64,000 bases of DNA, from positions 1-64,000 of the forward strand of contig WNNJ02000829.1 in assembly GCA_012934845.2 (NCBI GenBank), read 5' to 3'. The notes under the pieces were generated by a model. The model was not told the origin of the DNA. It saw nothing but the letters and a program-made list of their open reading frames with translations, and did not search any database. This document shows positions 22,969 through 34,115 of this stretch, one piece after another. The position numbers and the translations under genes are program-made. Position 1 is the stretch's first letter, and each line of letters opens with the position of its first letter. This stretch comes from Pomphorhynchus laevis. Its lineage: Eukaryota > Acanthocephala > Palaeacanthocephala > Echinorhynchida > Pomphorhynchidae.

Positions 22969-23952
22969 GAATATTTTTAAAAAAGCTATTAATTATCCCA
23001 TAAATATGATATCTTCTTTTTCTAATGCAAAAACTATTAATTCTAATTAATGACACTAATTTACACTTTCTCTTAAATTTATGATAATAAATTTAATATT
23101 TACAATCTGCAGTAAACATTAACATTATCATCTGTCGATACAACTGCATTTAAGGTTTGCTATTTTACTGTTGGTTGACAATTATTCCTCCTAAAATTAG
23201 TTGAGGGGATTCGACAAATCTGAAGTAGTCTGTATTGATCAGATTATTCTATTTATTGAAATGAATTAAATAATATATTTTGTGAGTTTTAAATAATTAT
23301 AAATTAAATATAATTTTATTTTTTAAATGCACATTTGATCACATTTAATTTTAAATACACTTATCGTCTTGAACGCTTCCATTTAAAGTTTATAAGATAG
23401 CCTATCCTTTTCAATTTTTATAAATATTAAATAAAAAACATTTTAGATTTAAGAAAATTAATTATAATATATAATATAATTTAAATAATACGGAATACAA
23501 ATATTGAAATATTAATGGCATTAATCGAAACATTCAAACAGTAGTTTTAACGTATTTGAAACAGTAATTTTCAGTATTGGTGGGCCCGTCAGTTGTTGAT
23601 CCAATATCTACATTTCACGTTTCGATATTTTTTTCTTAGTTTACGATAATTCGACTCGTCTCATGCTTTCAGAATTTCGCTGAATTTGAAGCTTTATTTT
23701 TAACACTACAATTGTTTTTTGAAATGAGTAAAGGTATAATAAGTAAATATATTAAATATTACATATTTAATAATACACAACATGTTCAATTTAAATTTAA
23801 TCTGTATGATTTGTATTTTCAAATCTATGAATAATCTATCTTAGTGTCCGTAGCAATATATGAGTATGTTCTTTCATGCTTCAAAATCACACATTACCCA
23901 TTAAATTTTCAAACAAGAATATATTCAAAAAGTAGATAACAGGCTTTAATCA

Positions 23953-25248
23953 ATGAACAGCAGTAAGCGCAAGACAAGTGTCGAAATAATGGAATATCTG
24001 TATAACAAATTATACTTAAATAAGGAAAATGACGAGGCTTTGAATGATGCTCTTTACAGGTTCTCAAAATCAGACTTAATTGCTATCATTCTAAAGCTAT
24101 TCAAGGAAAAACAATTGTACGAAAATCAAATCAAAAGTGATACAAATAATAAAATAGAAGATTCAGGGATCATACCCGCAACTAACGAGTTCGTCAGTAA
24201 AACGACAAATGACTTGACTGATGATAAGATGCTAGATGCAACAGTTGGTGATAATCGAACTGATGATTTATTATCCAAAAATGAATATATGAATATGAGC
24301 ATGTGCAAAGTCAGAGACGGGTCCGTCTCCAAAGAATCTTATCAAAATGTTGATTCAAAACCTTATAGTATGTTTCACCTCAAAGCAGCTACAAAGTCGT
24401 CAAACTGTTCATACTTTACAGATCATTATGAACAGATTCGAATTAGGGATTGCGTTGTGTCTAATCGTATTGAACTGGATTTATTGTTAGAAGGTCGTAA
24501 TCATGTAAATGTCAATAAACTCAGTGAAAGTGTAGAAGGCTTTTCAATTGCAATTTTAACAACTAATCCAAAACTTCGTCACACTCAAGCGATCAAAACT
24601 TCTGTCTATTCAATTATAAACGTATCGTTATTTAATGGCAAACATTCGACCGTATTCTTGTTCAACGAGGCCCATGAAAATCACTGGACACTTACTGAAG
24701 CTTCAGTGATAATTCTCATCGACGTTAAACATTCGGAAAAAGGTTTGTCCGTAAGTAAAGCCAGTCAGTTGATATATTTAGGTAAGTCAGTTGATTTTAG
24801 TAAATGCCAGGGGAAAAATAGATCCAGTAATGGACGATCCCTAATACCATGTGATAAAATAGTAGATAAGCGAAAAGCGATATTTTGTACCAGTCACTCG
24901 AGCCTCATTAAACGAAAAATCAAACCGGAAACTATGAGATCACCGTCTAAAATAAATGTGCTTAATAAGAGATCATTTATGTCTTACAATCCCAGCAGTA
25001 GTAATATGAAGTCGAATTGTTCGTCGTTGACTAATAACCTTGATCAACAAAATGCAAAACAATGGCTTAGTCGATTTGCCAATACTACTAGTAACATCCA
25101 TAAATCTGGATTAATTTGCAAGACCAGCGGTTACAGTATAACACAGCAGGAAAAAGATAATATCTCTGGCACCAAGCGAATGGCTATTAACACTGAAAAA
25201 GTGACATTCTCAAAAGTCATTAAAAGTGTCTATAATAGTCAAAATTAA
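23953..25248 (+). CDS. MCM10: MCM10-like replication initiation protein
   Basis: The single 431-codon ORF encodes a protein with the core of MCM10, which loads onto the CMG helicase in the nucleus and is needed to start DNA replication and to hold DNA polymerase alpha. Residues about 155-195 match the segment before the OB fold (QIRIRDCVVS, LLEGRNHVNV). Residues about 196-275 are the OB fold: FSIAILTTNPK, STVFLFNEAHENHW and LSVSKASQLIYLG correspond to the animal pattern of VSLFLFG..H..W and LSVDHPQ..L.MG. Residues 285-315 are the zinc finger with C285, C300, C312 and H315 (DFSKCQG, FCTSH), the CCCH set of MCM10. The N terminus has a possible coiled coil (residues 10-60). At 431 residues it is much shorter than vertebrate MCM10 (about 870) and has no obvious C-terminal zinc/winged-helix domain. 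No introns are visible. The start is the first ATG after in-frame AT-rich sequence. The identification rests on motif recall, not a search. Confidence 0.85.
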   Translation: MNSSKRKTSVEIMEYLYNKLYLNKENDEALNDALYRFSKSDLIAIILKLFKEKQLYENQIKSDTNNKIEDSGIIPATNEFVSKTTNDLTDDKMLDATVGDNRTDDLLSKNEYMNMSMCKVRDGSVSKESYQNVDSKPYSMFHLKAATKSSNCSYFTDHYEQIRIRDCVVSNRIELDLLLEGRNHVNVNKLSESVEGFSIAILTTNPKLRHTQAIKTSVYSIINVSLFNGKHSTVFLFNEAHENHWTLTEASVIILIDVKHSEKGLSVSKASQLIYLGKSVDFSKCQGKNRSSNGRSLIPCDKIVDKRKAIFCTSHSSLIKRKIKPETMRSPSKINVLNKRSFMSYNPSSSNMKSNCSSLTNNLDQQNAKQWLSRFANTTSNIHKSGLICKTSGYSITQQEKDNISGTKRMAINTEKVTFSKVIKSVYNSQN

Positions 25249-25353
25249 TTCGCTATTATTATAATTGTTAAAATTATGGTTACACATACGCTGTAAATTT
25301 TTTAAGTTTACTTTACTGATATTCTAAATTGAGTGTTTTACAATTTTATTAAT

Positions 25354-25359
25354 AATAAA
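25354..25359 (+). promoter_or_regulatory. Candidate polyadenylation signal of the MCM10-like gene
   Basis: AATAAA lies about 105 bp after the stop codon. In such AT-rich sequence the hexamer also occurs by chance. Confidence 0.35.
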
Positions 25360-25689
25360 TTAATAATTATAATACTCTATAAAAAGAATATTGAATTTTT
25401 TAAAAAAAAATTTAAAATGTTAAAGTACCATTTTATGTTGTTTCTTTAGTTTTATATTTCAGTAGAATTAGTTTAGCTCAAATGCCTAAATTCACAAAAA
25501 ATATGCTCAAAATCTTTAAATGAAATTAATTTTGTAGTTACTCATTTATAATTAAAAGCAGGCAGTTGCGTTCGAAATAAATGGCAAAAGATAGGGTATT
25601 GTTTAAAGATAGTATGAGATTAGATAGTTTAAGATTAATATGCACAAAAGATAGGGTAACGATGACATTGTAATATATGTTCATGCACC

Positions 25690-26545
25690 TGCACATCGCA
25701 TACACGATATCAGCATGTTTGCCTCCAACTGTATTTCTTCTATCTACAAACGTCTCTCCAATCTCCATCTCGTTCTAAACCCCGAAAAGTCCAAAATAAT
25801 GTGGATTCTCCACCGTAAACCAAACATATCTCCTCCCACTGTATATTTTGCCTCATCAATCATCCCCATAGTCCACAATCTCACTTTCTTAGGCTTCCAT
25901 TTCGATGATCACCTTTCCCTTAAACCCTTCGTCCGTGACAAGGTCCGCTCATCTAACTTAATTCTCCGTGACATCCGCCGTATCCGCCCCCTTATCGACT
26001 TCCGTTCTTGTATGTCTCTTCTTTCATCGCTTCTTTTCCCTAAAATCGATTACTGCCTTAGTCTTTTCGCCAATTTTCCAAAACCCATCATCCTACCCCT
26101 ACAACGAATAATCAACACCGCCATTCGAGTGCTCTTTCGTCTCCGTCGCTTCGACCACACATCCACATATTTTGCCCAACTCTCCTGGCCCACCATCCAC
26201 ATCCGCATCAAACTCCGCCTTCTTCTCGTTACTTTTCGTCTCATCGCTGTCGGCTCCCCATCGTTCATCAACCTTCCTTTCTTAGACGATACTCGCCCCA
26301 CCTCGCTATCGCTTCGTTCCTGTCATACCATCTTACTCCACGTTCCTAATTACTCCAACAACTACGGTCTCCGATCCTTCCTCGTCGCCGCCTCACTCGC
26401 CTGCCCTCTCGACGTCCGCCGCGCTCCCTCCTTTATCACATTCAAACACCTCCTCCCTTCACACCTTCTCGACACCTGATTCACGTTCTTGTTTTGTTGT
26501 GGTCATGTAAGCGTGCGCTGGCACGCATTTGCCACGTTAAAATAA
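25690..26545 (+). mobile_element. LINE-E: 5'-truncated L2/CR1-like RT 3' end
   Basis: A 254-codon open frame (25715-26479) is the C-terminal RT/thumb part of an L2/CR1-group LINE: LHLVLNPEKSKIMW, LTFLGFHFDDHLSL, SSLLFPKIDYCLSL, LQRIINTAIRVLF, YFAQLSWPTIHIRIKLRLL and the closing GLRSFLVAASL block are typical of this group. The RT catalytic box is upstream of the truncation. AATAAA occurs about 60 bp after the stop, followed by a short T run. The coding strand is strikingly C-rich and far higher in GC than its neighbours. The frame is intact over its whole preserved length, so the copy may be young. Confidence 0.8.
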
Positions 26546-26557
26546 ATCCTTTTTTAT

Positions 26558-26890
26558 GTTTAGTTAAATACCTCCTTTTTCCGATTCTCATATATTGCAT
26601 AACGAACGGTATTAGTAAGATACGTACTGCTTAGTCGGATTTTAGCCGAGGATAATAATATTACGAGATTTTTAATTTTGAATTTTTAGAAAAAAAAATT
26701 AAAATTAAAAATGTGTAGCGAATATTACGACCTAAAACGTTATATACCTTATTAAAAGACAATTGTTCATAACATATAAAAAGTATATTAAGTAAAAGTT
26801 AGCAAAAAGGTTATGATAAAAATTATTTCTTTTGAGATCAAAATTTTTTTAATTTTTTGATTATGTACACTGATTTTTTCATATGATTAA
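26558..26890 (+). repeat. Repeat X, copy 1 (partial)
   Basis: About 330 bp beginning TTTAGTTAAATACCTCC and ending TTTTTTCATATGATT align with 27671-27995 at roughly 85-90 percent. Shared anchors include ATTACGACCTAAAACGTTAT, AGACAATTGTTCATAACAT and GCAAAAAGGTTA. It starts directly after the LINE-E 3' end and ends in unassigned AT-rich sequence. No coding potential. Confidence 0.8.
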
Positions 26891-27082
26891 AAAATTAAAA
26901 AGCCTAGCTACTTTAAAGATAATCAAGCCTATTAAAGGCACTCAATGTTTAACATCTTATTATTATTTAACATCTTAACATTTTCTTGCGCCCATTTGTG
27001 GATAAACTAACTAATAGAGTGCTTTTTAATTCAATTAAATTCAACAAAACGGAAATTTAAATTTTATTTACTACTTCTGATT

Positions 27083-27607
27083 TATAAAAAAAGCTACGTG
27101 GAATTCTTTGAGTCATCGCTGTTGGAGTTTGGGACTCTACAATCAAAACCCCTTCCTGGCACGTTGAAAATTACAAATCTTCCATGTCATATGGAAGACA
27201 GCGATGTTGAATTTCTTGAAAAATTGTTTAAAATCTCGAACCTCCGTTCTATTATGGGTAAAAGCGATTATCTATTACCCATCGGCTTCTGTTCCGCACC
27301 CTTGGAGCAAGCGAAAATGCGCTCAAAATCAGCATGCAACCGTTTTATGGGTATTAATCTTCGATTCACGATTATCAATAAAGAGGAGTACACAAACCCT
27401 CACTGCAACCGGTTCATAAATGGAAGGACTAGTCCTCCAGCTGCTGCCTGCCTATGTTGTATGAGGTATGTGGTTCTCCCACCTGTCAGGCGAAAAATGT
27501 ATGGCTTTCCCATCCTGCTTCAATTCTGGAGGAGCCATCCTGCCTGGCCAAAGAAGTGTAGTCATTTCAAATGTTATAGTAACAAGTTATCCTATTCTTT
27601 GTACTAG
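27083..27607 (+). mobile_element. LINE-B copy 2: ORF1 fragment
   Basis: The open frame from about 27083 (KKSYVEFFESSLLEF) to 27607 matches LINE-B ORF1 at 5358-4798 over about 100 residues (LKITNLPC against LKMTNIPC, LRSIMGK against FRSIMGR). Downstream the match continues in another frame as far as ATCCTGCCTGG. It is truncated on both sides and lies between two direct copies of repeat X (26558-26890 and 27618 onward). Confidence 0.75.
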
Positions 27608-28212
27608 AAAACACGTTATGGCATTATTGTACATTGTTATATTATATATTTGTTGCATATTTCTGAAAATATTTAGTTAAATACCACCTTTTTCCAATTT
27701 TCATATTTTGCATAAGGTATTAGGAAGATACATACGTGCTTAATCGGCTTTTAATCGAGGATAATCATATTACAAGATATTTAATTTTTATTTTTTTTAT
27801 AAAAAATAAAAAATAAAAATGTGTAGTGCATATTACGACCTGAAACGTTAAATACCTAATTTATAGACAATTGTTCATAACATATAAAAAGTATATCAAG
27901 TAAGAGTTAGCAAAAAGGTTACGATAAAAATTATTTCTTTTGAGATAAAAACATGTTTTCTTAAATTTTTCAATTATGGGCACTGATTTTTTCATATTAT
28001 TTGAATAATCAAAGTCGAATATACCTACTATCAAAATTTAGCTTAATTCAACCCCATATGAAGATAAATACAATGTTCAATGAGGGATGGCTTGTTCAAT
28101 TTAAGTTTTCAACATAGCAATGACTAAATCATTTTGGTAAAATGTTTTTACTTAAAATCACTCTTTACTGTAGTCTGAAAGTTTCCAAAATGATGTAAAT
28201 TTATTAAGGCGC

Positions 28213-28278
28213 TGTACTGATATTTATATGTTTTCAGATGTTCGCATAAAGCCTTTTGTTGTTGTTCGCCTAGGTTCA
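28213..28278 (+). repeat. 5' LTR of fossil A
   Basis: The 66-bp copy differs from the 3' LTR mainly by two small length changes in repeated bases. It contains CATAAA, which may serve as polyadenylation signal in the 3' copy. Confidence 0.85.
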
Positions 28279-28279
28279 A

Positions 28280-28292
28280 TTTATGCGAACAT
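28280..28292 (+). promoter_or_regulatory. Primer-binding-site position of fossil A, complementary to its own LTR
   Basis: TTTATGCGAACAT starts two bases after the LTR and is a perfect 13-bp complement of 28238-28250 within the LTR (ATGTTCGCATAAA). No tRNA-like TGG start is present. This fits self-priming, as known for Tf1 and sushi-type elements; here it is an inference from complementarity. Confidence 0.6.
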
Positions 28293-30591
28293 TGTAAATG
28301 AACAAGCTACTCAAACCAGCGATCCTAGATGCTTTAACCGATGGGATTGATTCGGCAAAAGTTTGGCGTCATTGGCTACAAAGATTCAATGCGTTTGTAC
28401 GAGTTTTTGAAGATGTCACAAACCAACAAAAGCTTGACCTTCTGATCAACCACATCTCTCCAATCCTTTATGATATCATCGAAGGAGTCGATGATTATGA
28501 TATCGCGATCGATACGTTAAGTAGAAGTTTTATAAAGGACAGGGGAGATGTATATGCAAGACATCAGCTGCATAATTTGAAGCAAGCCGAAAACCAGACA
28601 ATCGACCAGTTCATTCAAACAACAGAATCCGTTGCCCGTCAAATCAAGTTCAAAGATGTAACTTCACGAGAACATCGAGATTCTTTGTTGTTGGATACTT
28701 TTGTGGCTGGAATTATTTCCACATCGATCAGAGAACGTCTACTTGAAACCGTCGATCTTAACAAAGAGAGTGCTTATCGGATCGCTCGATCAATCGAGTT
28801 GGCACAGGTTGAAGCATTGGAATTCCGGTTATCTTCACGGGATATCACTCAATCTGAAAATATGGAATCTATGGTTAATATGCTAATCCACCGCAGTTGA
28901 CAAATTTACCCAGAGATGATTCGGAAACACAACAAGAATGTTCCGCAATCAAAAGTCAAGAGCGATGCTACTTTTGCGGTCGAAACCGCCACGTGCGGAG
29001 TAACTGTCCTGCTCGCAACGCTACATGTCATACGTGCAGCAAGAAAGGACACTTTTCTAACATGTGCCGTTCAAGAAATTCTGGTACGTCTGCGTCTTTA
29101 TATTCAATAAGCACAACAAACGCGTCATCATCAAACTTAATCCAGCCCACTATAAGTTTGAATAATATCTCAGTAAGCGGGATGATCGATTCTGGAAGTT
29201 CATTTAATATTGTCAGAAGTGATGTCGCTACAAAGTGCAAGCTTGTGAGAAAATTCACAAATTTAAAAGTTTCTCTCGCTGCATCTGAATTTTCCTGTGA
29301 GTTAAGACATTGTACATTCGCCGATGTTGTTTTAAACAATCGTTTCTATCGAAATGTAAAATTCTTCATTCTCCCCACCCTAGTAACAGATGTGATCCTC
29401 GGTGTACCCTTTCTTCGTCAACACTCGACGGTGACCATAGAATTCAACGGAGTAGAACGTCTTTTGGTCGTTGTTGCAGGTGTTGGGGAAATGAAAGTTG
29501 AAGCCCCGTTTCTATTTCAATTCCTAGACAAAGCGGTAAAACCTGTTGCAATTCCATCTCGTCGAAGAACTCCAGAAGATAACTGTTTTATCGCAGCCGA
29601 GGTAAAACGTCTATTAGATTCCAGTATCATCGAGAATAGCACGTCTCCGTGGCGTGCACAAGTTGTCCTGGTTAAAAATCCTGGTCGCGAAGTGCGAATG
29701 GTAATAGATTACAGTTTGACGGTGAATCGATTCACTCATCTTGACGGCTTCCCTCTTCCCAGGATTGACGAATTCATTGATAAGCTATCTCCATTCAAAA
29801 GTTTCAGTCGATTAGACCTAAAGAATGCTTATCATCAGGTTCCCATTCAGGAGAATGAGAGGCATTACACTGCATTTAAAGCTAATGGTCGTTTGTACCA
29901 ATTTAAACGCCTACCGTTCGAATTGACAAATGCAGTGGCGGCTTCCCAACGTATCATCGCTAAGTTAATCGAGGAAGAGGATCTTGAATCTACGTACGCT
30001 TATTTGGATGATGTTATTATCGGCGGTGAAACAAAGGAACTTCACCAAAGGAATCTTGATCGCTTCTTAGAAGTTGCTAAGAAATATAATATCACTTTAA
30101 ATACGTCAAAATGTATTTTTGGAATCTCTAAGGTATGTTTTCTTGGCTACCAGATAGATAACGGTTGCATTTCACCTGACTCTGATCGTGTCAAACCCTT
30201 ATTGGAAATGCCTGAGCCAAAATCATTAGTCGAACTTAAACGTATTATAGGAATGTTTGTACACTATTCTCGATGGATAAAGAATTTTTCAAATGTCATT
30301 TGACCTTTAGCACAAACTGTATCTTTTCCGCTGTCTCTTCATGCAAAAGAATCATTTGCAAGTCTGAAACACAGCCTTGTATCAACTACATTGTCTAAAG
30401 TAGATTTCTCAGTCCCATTCGTGGTCGAGACAGACGCATCTGCCTTTGCGATCGGTGCTACTTTGTCTCAAAATTTTAAACCAGTCGCATTCTTCTCACG
30501 TAATCTGGATAAGAACGCAATGAAATATGCAGCTGTTGAGAAAGAGGCACTAGCCATAGTAGAATCTATAACAGAGGTGGGCATCTACGGC

Positions 30592-30617
30592 CTCGGAGGC
30601 CGCATGCGGCCTCCGAG
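30592..30617. repeat. Perfect 26-bp GC palindrome in the hAT left end
   Basis: The left arm CTCGGAGGCCGCA is followed directly by its reverse complement with no loop. A third copy of the motif GCGGCCTCCGAGC follows at about 30629-30641. In hAT elements subterminal motif repeats bind the transposase; that role is inferred here. Confidence 0.9.
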
Positions 30618-30775
30618 CCTAGTTTATGCGGCCTCCGAGCATTTTTCAAAAAAAGGCAAGATAGAAATTATCATATTAACAATGTATTTTTTCTCTAATT
30701 TTTTATTTAGATACTTTTCCTTTGAATCTTATCATTTTTTGATATTTACAAGAAAATTTTTGGTTACCCCATCAG

Positions 30776-32590
30776 ATGTCATCGCAAAAAAAGAGAAAGA
30801 TAGATTCAGAGAATAGAGTTTTTAATATAGAATGGGAATATGATTACTTCTTTGTTCAGAGTAAAAACGGGATGGTGTGCTTAATTTGTAGAGCTAACTT
30901 AACAACGATCAAGAAATTCAATGCAGAAAAACATTATGGCACGCATATCAATATGCCAATATGTAGACTTGATGGTGAGTGTAGAAAAGAGAAAATTCTA
31001 GAACTAAAAAAATCAATCAAAAAACAACAAACATTATTCAAGAATATATTCAATTTGGGACTTTTACAAACAAAAGCGAGCTATTTGATTGCACATCTTA
31101 TGGGTAAAAGAGGAAAGCCATATTCCGACTCAGAATTCATCAAAGAGGCCATAACTACAACAGTAAAATGCATAGATCCAGATAAAGTTGAAAAATATGA
31201 GAATCTTGCGCTCTCTCGGCGAACAATAGTCAGTCGCCAAACCGATATTGCGAAAAATTTACAACAAAAACTATCTTTTCTCTTAGCAGATCCAAATGCA
31301 TTCTATTCATTGGCTATTGATGAGTCAACTGATTCTACTGACTCTGCCCAATTACTCATTTTTATACGAATCGTTGACAAAAATTTCAATCTACGAGAAG
31401 AACTATTAGGTATGCAAACTCTAAAAGGGCAAGCTCGTGGAATTGACATCTTAGAAAAAGTGCAAGATCAAATTCAAAAATCAAAAGTCAATCCAGAATT
31501 TCTAGTGAGTATTTGTACTGACGGTGCTCCTTCAATGGTAGGAAAAAATTCGGGATTTATTGCAAAGATGAAAGATATTATTAAACCACTGGAAATTCGT
31601 TCCTTTCATTGCATATTACACCAACAAAATCTTTGCATAAAATCCGTTTCATTGGGATCAGTTTTCAAGAAAGTGAACGAAATTGTAATTTTCATTCGTT
31701 CAAACGCAACAAGACACCGCCAATTCAGATCAATGATGGAAAATGACGAGTTTCACGGCAGTTATGATCTCTTATACCACTCAAGCGTTAGATGGCTTTC
31801 TGAGGCAAACGTTTTGAAGCGAGTATTTGATATAAGAGAGAAAATAATTCAATTCTTTTCAAATCTGAACAAGAGTTGCGATCTTTCAAATATTTATTTC
31901 ATAATCGACATGTCATTTCTAGTTGATATCATGATGAAGCAAAGAGAGCTCAATCTTTCTTTACAAGGTCAGAAAAATAACATTTTTGCTTCTTGGAAAA
32001 AGGTGAAGGCATTTCGTGCAACCATCATATTATTGAGAAACCAAATCAAGGACAAGCATTTTTCAAAAATTCATTTTACATATTTGCACGAAGTTACACG
32101 TCTGAACTATCCGACAGCTGAAATGCTTGAGAATTATGAAAGATATTTGACTGATCTGCACACCCAATACCAATCTCGATTCAATGATTTTGACGCATTT
32201 GAGTCAGAACTGACGCTTGTATTTGAGCCCCATCTTGTCGAAATTCATAAAGTAGAAGAGGAATTTCAAATCGAAATAATCGAGTTGCTGAATGATAATA
32301 TTCTTATCAATCGCTTTGTTCAGAATCATGATATCTACGATATATGGCGCTTCGCATCAAAATATTCAGCCCTACAGAAAAATGCTCAGAAGATATTGAC
32401 TATATTTTCAACAACTTACTGTTGCGAATCTGCATTTTCCCACATGACGAAGATAAAATCATCACAAAGAACATCTTTATCAGACAATCATCTTGAAGAA
32501 AGCCTCATTCTGCGAACAAGTAACCTAGAACCAGACATTGATCAATTAACACAGGCTAAATATAAAAAAAAGTTTGGATCAAATGAATGA
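30776..32590 (+). CDS. hAT transposase (BED finger, RNase H-like catalytic core, dimerisation region)
   Basis: The 604-residue ORF is complete from ATG to TGA. An N-terminal BED-type zinc finger is suggested by C35, C38, H53 and H57 (VCLICRA, EKHYGTH). Catalytic acidic residues of the RNase H-like fold are likely D182 (LAIDESTDSTDS), D249 (ICTDGAPSMVG) and E551 (CCESAFSHM). The HCILHQQNLC block (near residue 283) and the C-terminal SAFSHMTKIKSSQRTSL region, which is part of the hAT dimerisation domain, are typical of the ZBED5/GTF2IRD2-like branch of hAT. It cuts out and reinserts the element by binding its TIRs. The start ATG lies about 200 bp inside the left TIR. No lesion is visible. Assignment to the branch is by motif memory. 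Confidence 0.92.
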   Translation: MSSQKKRKIDSENRVFNIEWEYDYFFVQSKNGMVCLICRANLTTIKKFNAEKHYGTHINMPICRLDGECRKEKILELKKSIKKQQTLFKNIFNLGLLQTKASYLIAHLMGKRGKPYSDSEFIKEAITTTVKCIDPDKVEKYENLALSRRTIVSRQTDIAKNLQQKLSFLLADPNAFYSLAIDESTDSTDSAQLLIFIRIVDKNFNLREELLGMQTLKGQARGIDILEKVQDQIQKSKVNPEFLVSICTDGAPSMVGKNSGFIAKMKDIIKPLEIRSFHCILHQQNLCIKSVSLGSVFKKVNEIVIFIRSNATRHRQFRSMMENDEFHGSYDLLYHSSVRWLSEANVLKRVFDIREKIIQFFSNLNKSCDLSNIYFIIDMSFLVDIMMKQRELNLSLQGQKNNIFASWKKVKAFRATIILLRNQIKDKHFSKIHFTYLHEVTRLNYPTAEMLENYERYLTDLHTQYQSRFNDFDAFESELTLVFEPHLVEIHKVEEEFQIEIIELLNDNILINRFVQNHDIYDIWRFASKYSALQKNAQKILTIFSTTYCCESAFSHMTKIKSSQRTSLSDNHLEESLILRTSNLEPDIDQLTQAKYKKKFGSNE

Positions 32591-34115
32591 ATTGATTCTT
32601 AGCACCAAGTGGATATGATTCTGTTTTTATTACATATTTTTTCAAAAAGATCGAATTAATTATTTCATACTCATGTGGCCTTTTCAATTTTTGGAAACTT
32701 CGATTTGGCATTTTGATGCTCAGCCCTCGCCCACCCCTGATCTATAAGATACTGGCGTCACTATTTATCCTGTAGACATTTCACCGTTCTGACGGATCAA
32801 CAATCCGTGGCATTTTTGTTCTCAAATAAACATTACAGTAAGATCAAAAATGACAAAATCAATCGTTGGAGAATAGAATTGTCTGAATATCAGTTCGACA
32901 TGTCATATCGATGCGGCAAAGAAAATCAGGTAGCTGACGCTATGTCTCGAATTGCTTCAGGATCAGTCACGAGTGATTTAAAAGAACTCGAAAGGATGCG
33001 TGATCATTTGTGTCACCCTGGGGTAACAAGGATGTGACACTATGTACGTCATCGAAATTTTCCGTATTCTATTGAAGATGTTAGAAAAGTCATCAAAGGT
33101 TGTCCTAGCTGCAACGAATTGAAACCTCACTTTTATAAACCCCCTCGAAGTACCTTGATTAAAGCCAGTAAACCATGGGAGCGTTTGTCCTTAGATTTAA
33201 AAGGCCCGCTGCCCAGCTCGAGTAAGAAAAGATATATTTTATCTATAGTAGATGAATATAGCCGATACACCAGTTCTCGATCAGTAATTCAGTGTCTTGA
33301 GTCGTTGTTCGCATTATTTGGCACGCCTGAGAATATCCATACCGATCGGGGTACTTCTTTCACGTCAGTAGAGTTCCGTAAATATTTATTGACATTGGGA
33401 ATCACGCTATCATATTCCACTCCCTACCATCCTACCTCAAATGGCCAGATTGAGCGCTATAACGGGTTGATATGGAACGCGATACGGTTGTATCATAATA
33501 ATAATAAGATTCCAATCGAACGGTGGGAAACAACACTTCCAAAGGCACTTCATTCGATCAGATCTCTTTTATGCACTTCGACTAATGAAACGCCTCATGA
33601 ACGTATATTCAAATTCAATCGCAGATCAGCTAAGGGAGTCAGCTTACCTGAGTGGTTAATCAATCCTGGACCTATCTTTGTAAAGAATTTCAACCGTATT
33701 AGTAAAAACAATCCACTTGTAGATCGCGCAGAGCTTATTCATGCCAACGAGAACTACGCTCTAGTTCGATACCCTAATGGAAAAGAGACTCACATTTCAA
33801 CTCAATATCTAGCTCCCAATAACTGTAATCAAAATGTATTCGAAGAATCCAACATATCTCAAAATTGCCAGATGGACGATTCACCCCCCCGCAATGTTTA
33901 CTCCGATATCCACAATTTACAAACAGAGGTGGATTCAAATAACAGTGCTACAAGCTCAGCGTCGCATATACCTAATGAGAATTATGATCTGAATAAAGTT
34001 CACGATTGTCAAGAGCAACAAGTAGATCTACAGCAGATCCCGTCAATGGAATTTCGACGATCGACACGTATGCGTCGATCACCGAACTATTTGTCTGATT
34101 ATATCGTTGGGAGAA

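Larger units (their letters stand above)
30572..32739 (+). mobile_element. Complete hAT DNA transposon
   Basis: The 2168-bp element has terminal inverted repeats CAGAGGTGGGC and GCCCACCCCTG (10 of 11 bases match), and an exact 8-bp target duplication ATCTATAA at 30564-30571 and 32740-32747, as expected for hAT elements. It carries one intact transposase gene. Its left subterminal part has GC-rich palindromic and repeated motifs (GCGGCCTCCGAGC), typical of transposase binding sites. It is inserted in the RNase H region of LTR fossil A, so it is younger than A. TIRs, target duplication and open frame together mean it may be, or recently was, active. Confidence 0.95.

Noticed and set aside
26558-28212. 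X copies 1 and 2 as LTRs of one element around the LINE-B ORF1 fragment
   Set aside because: The enclosed sequence is a LINE ORF1, copy 1 is truncated at LINE-E, and no TG..CA ends, primer site or target duplication are seen.
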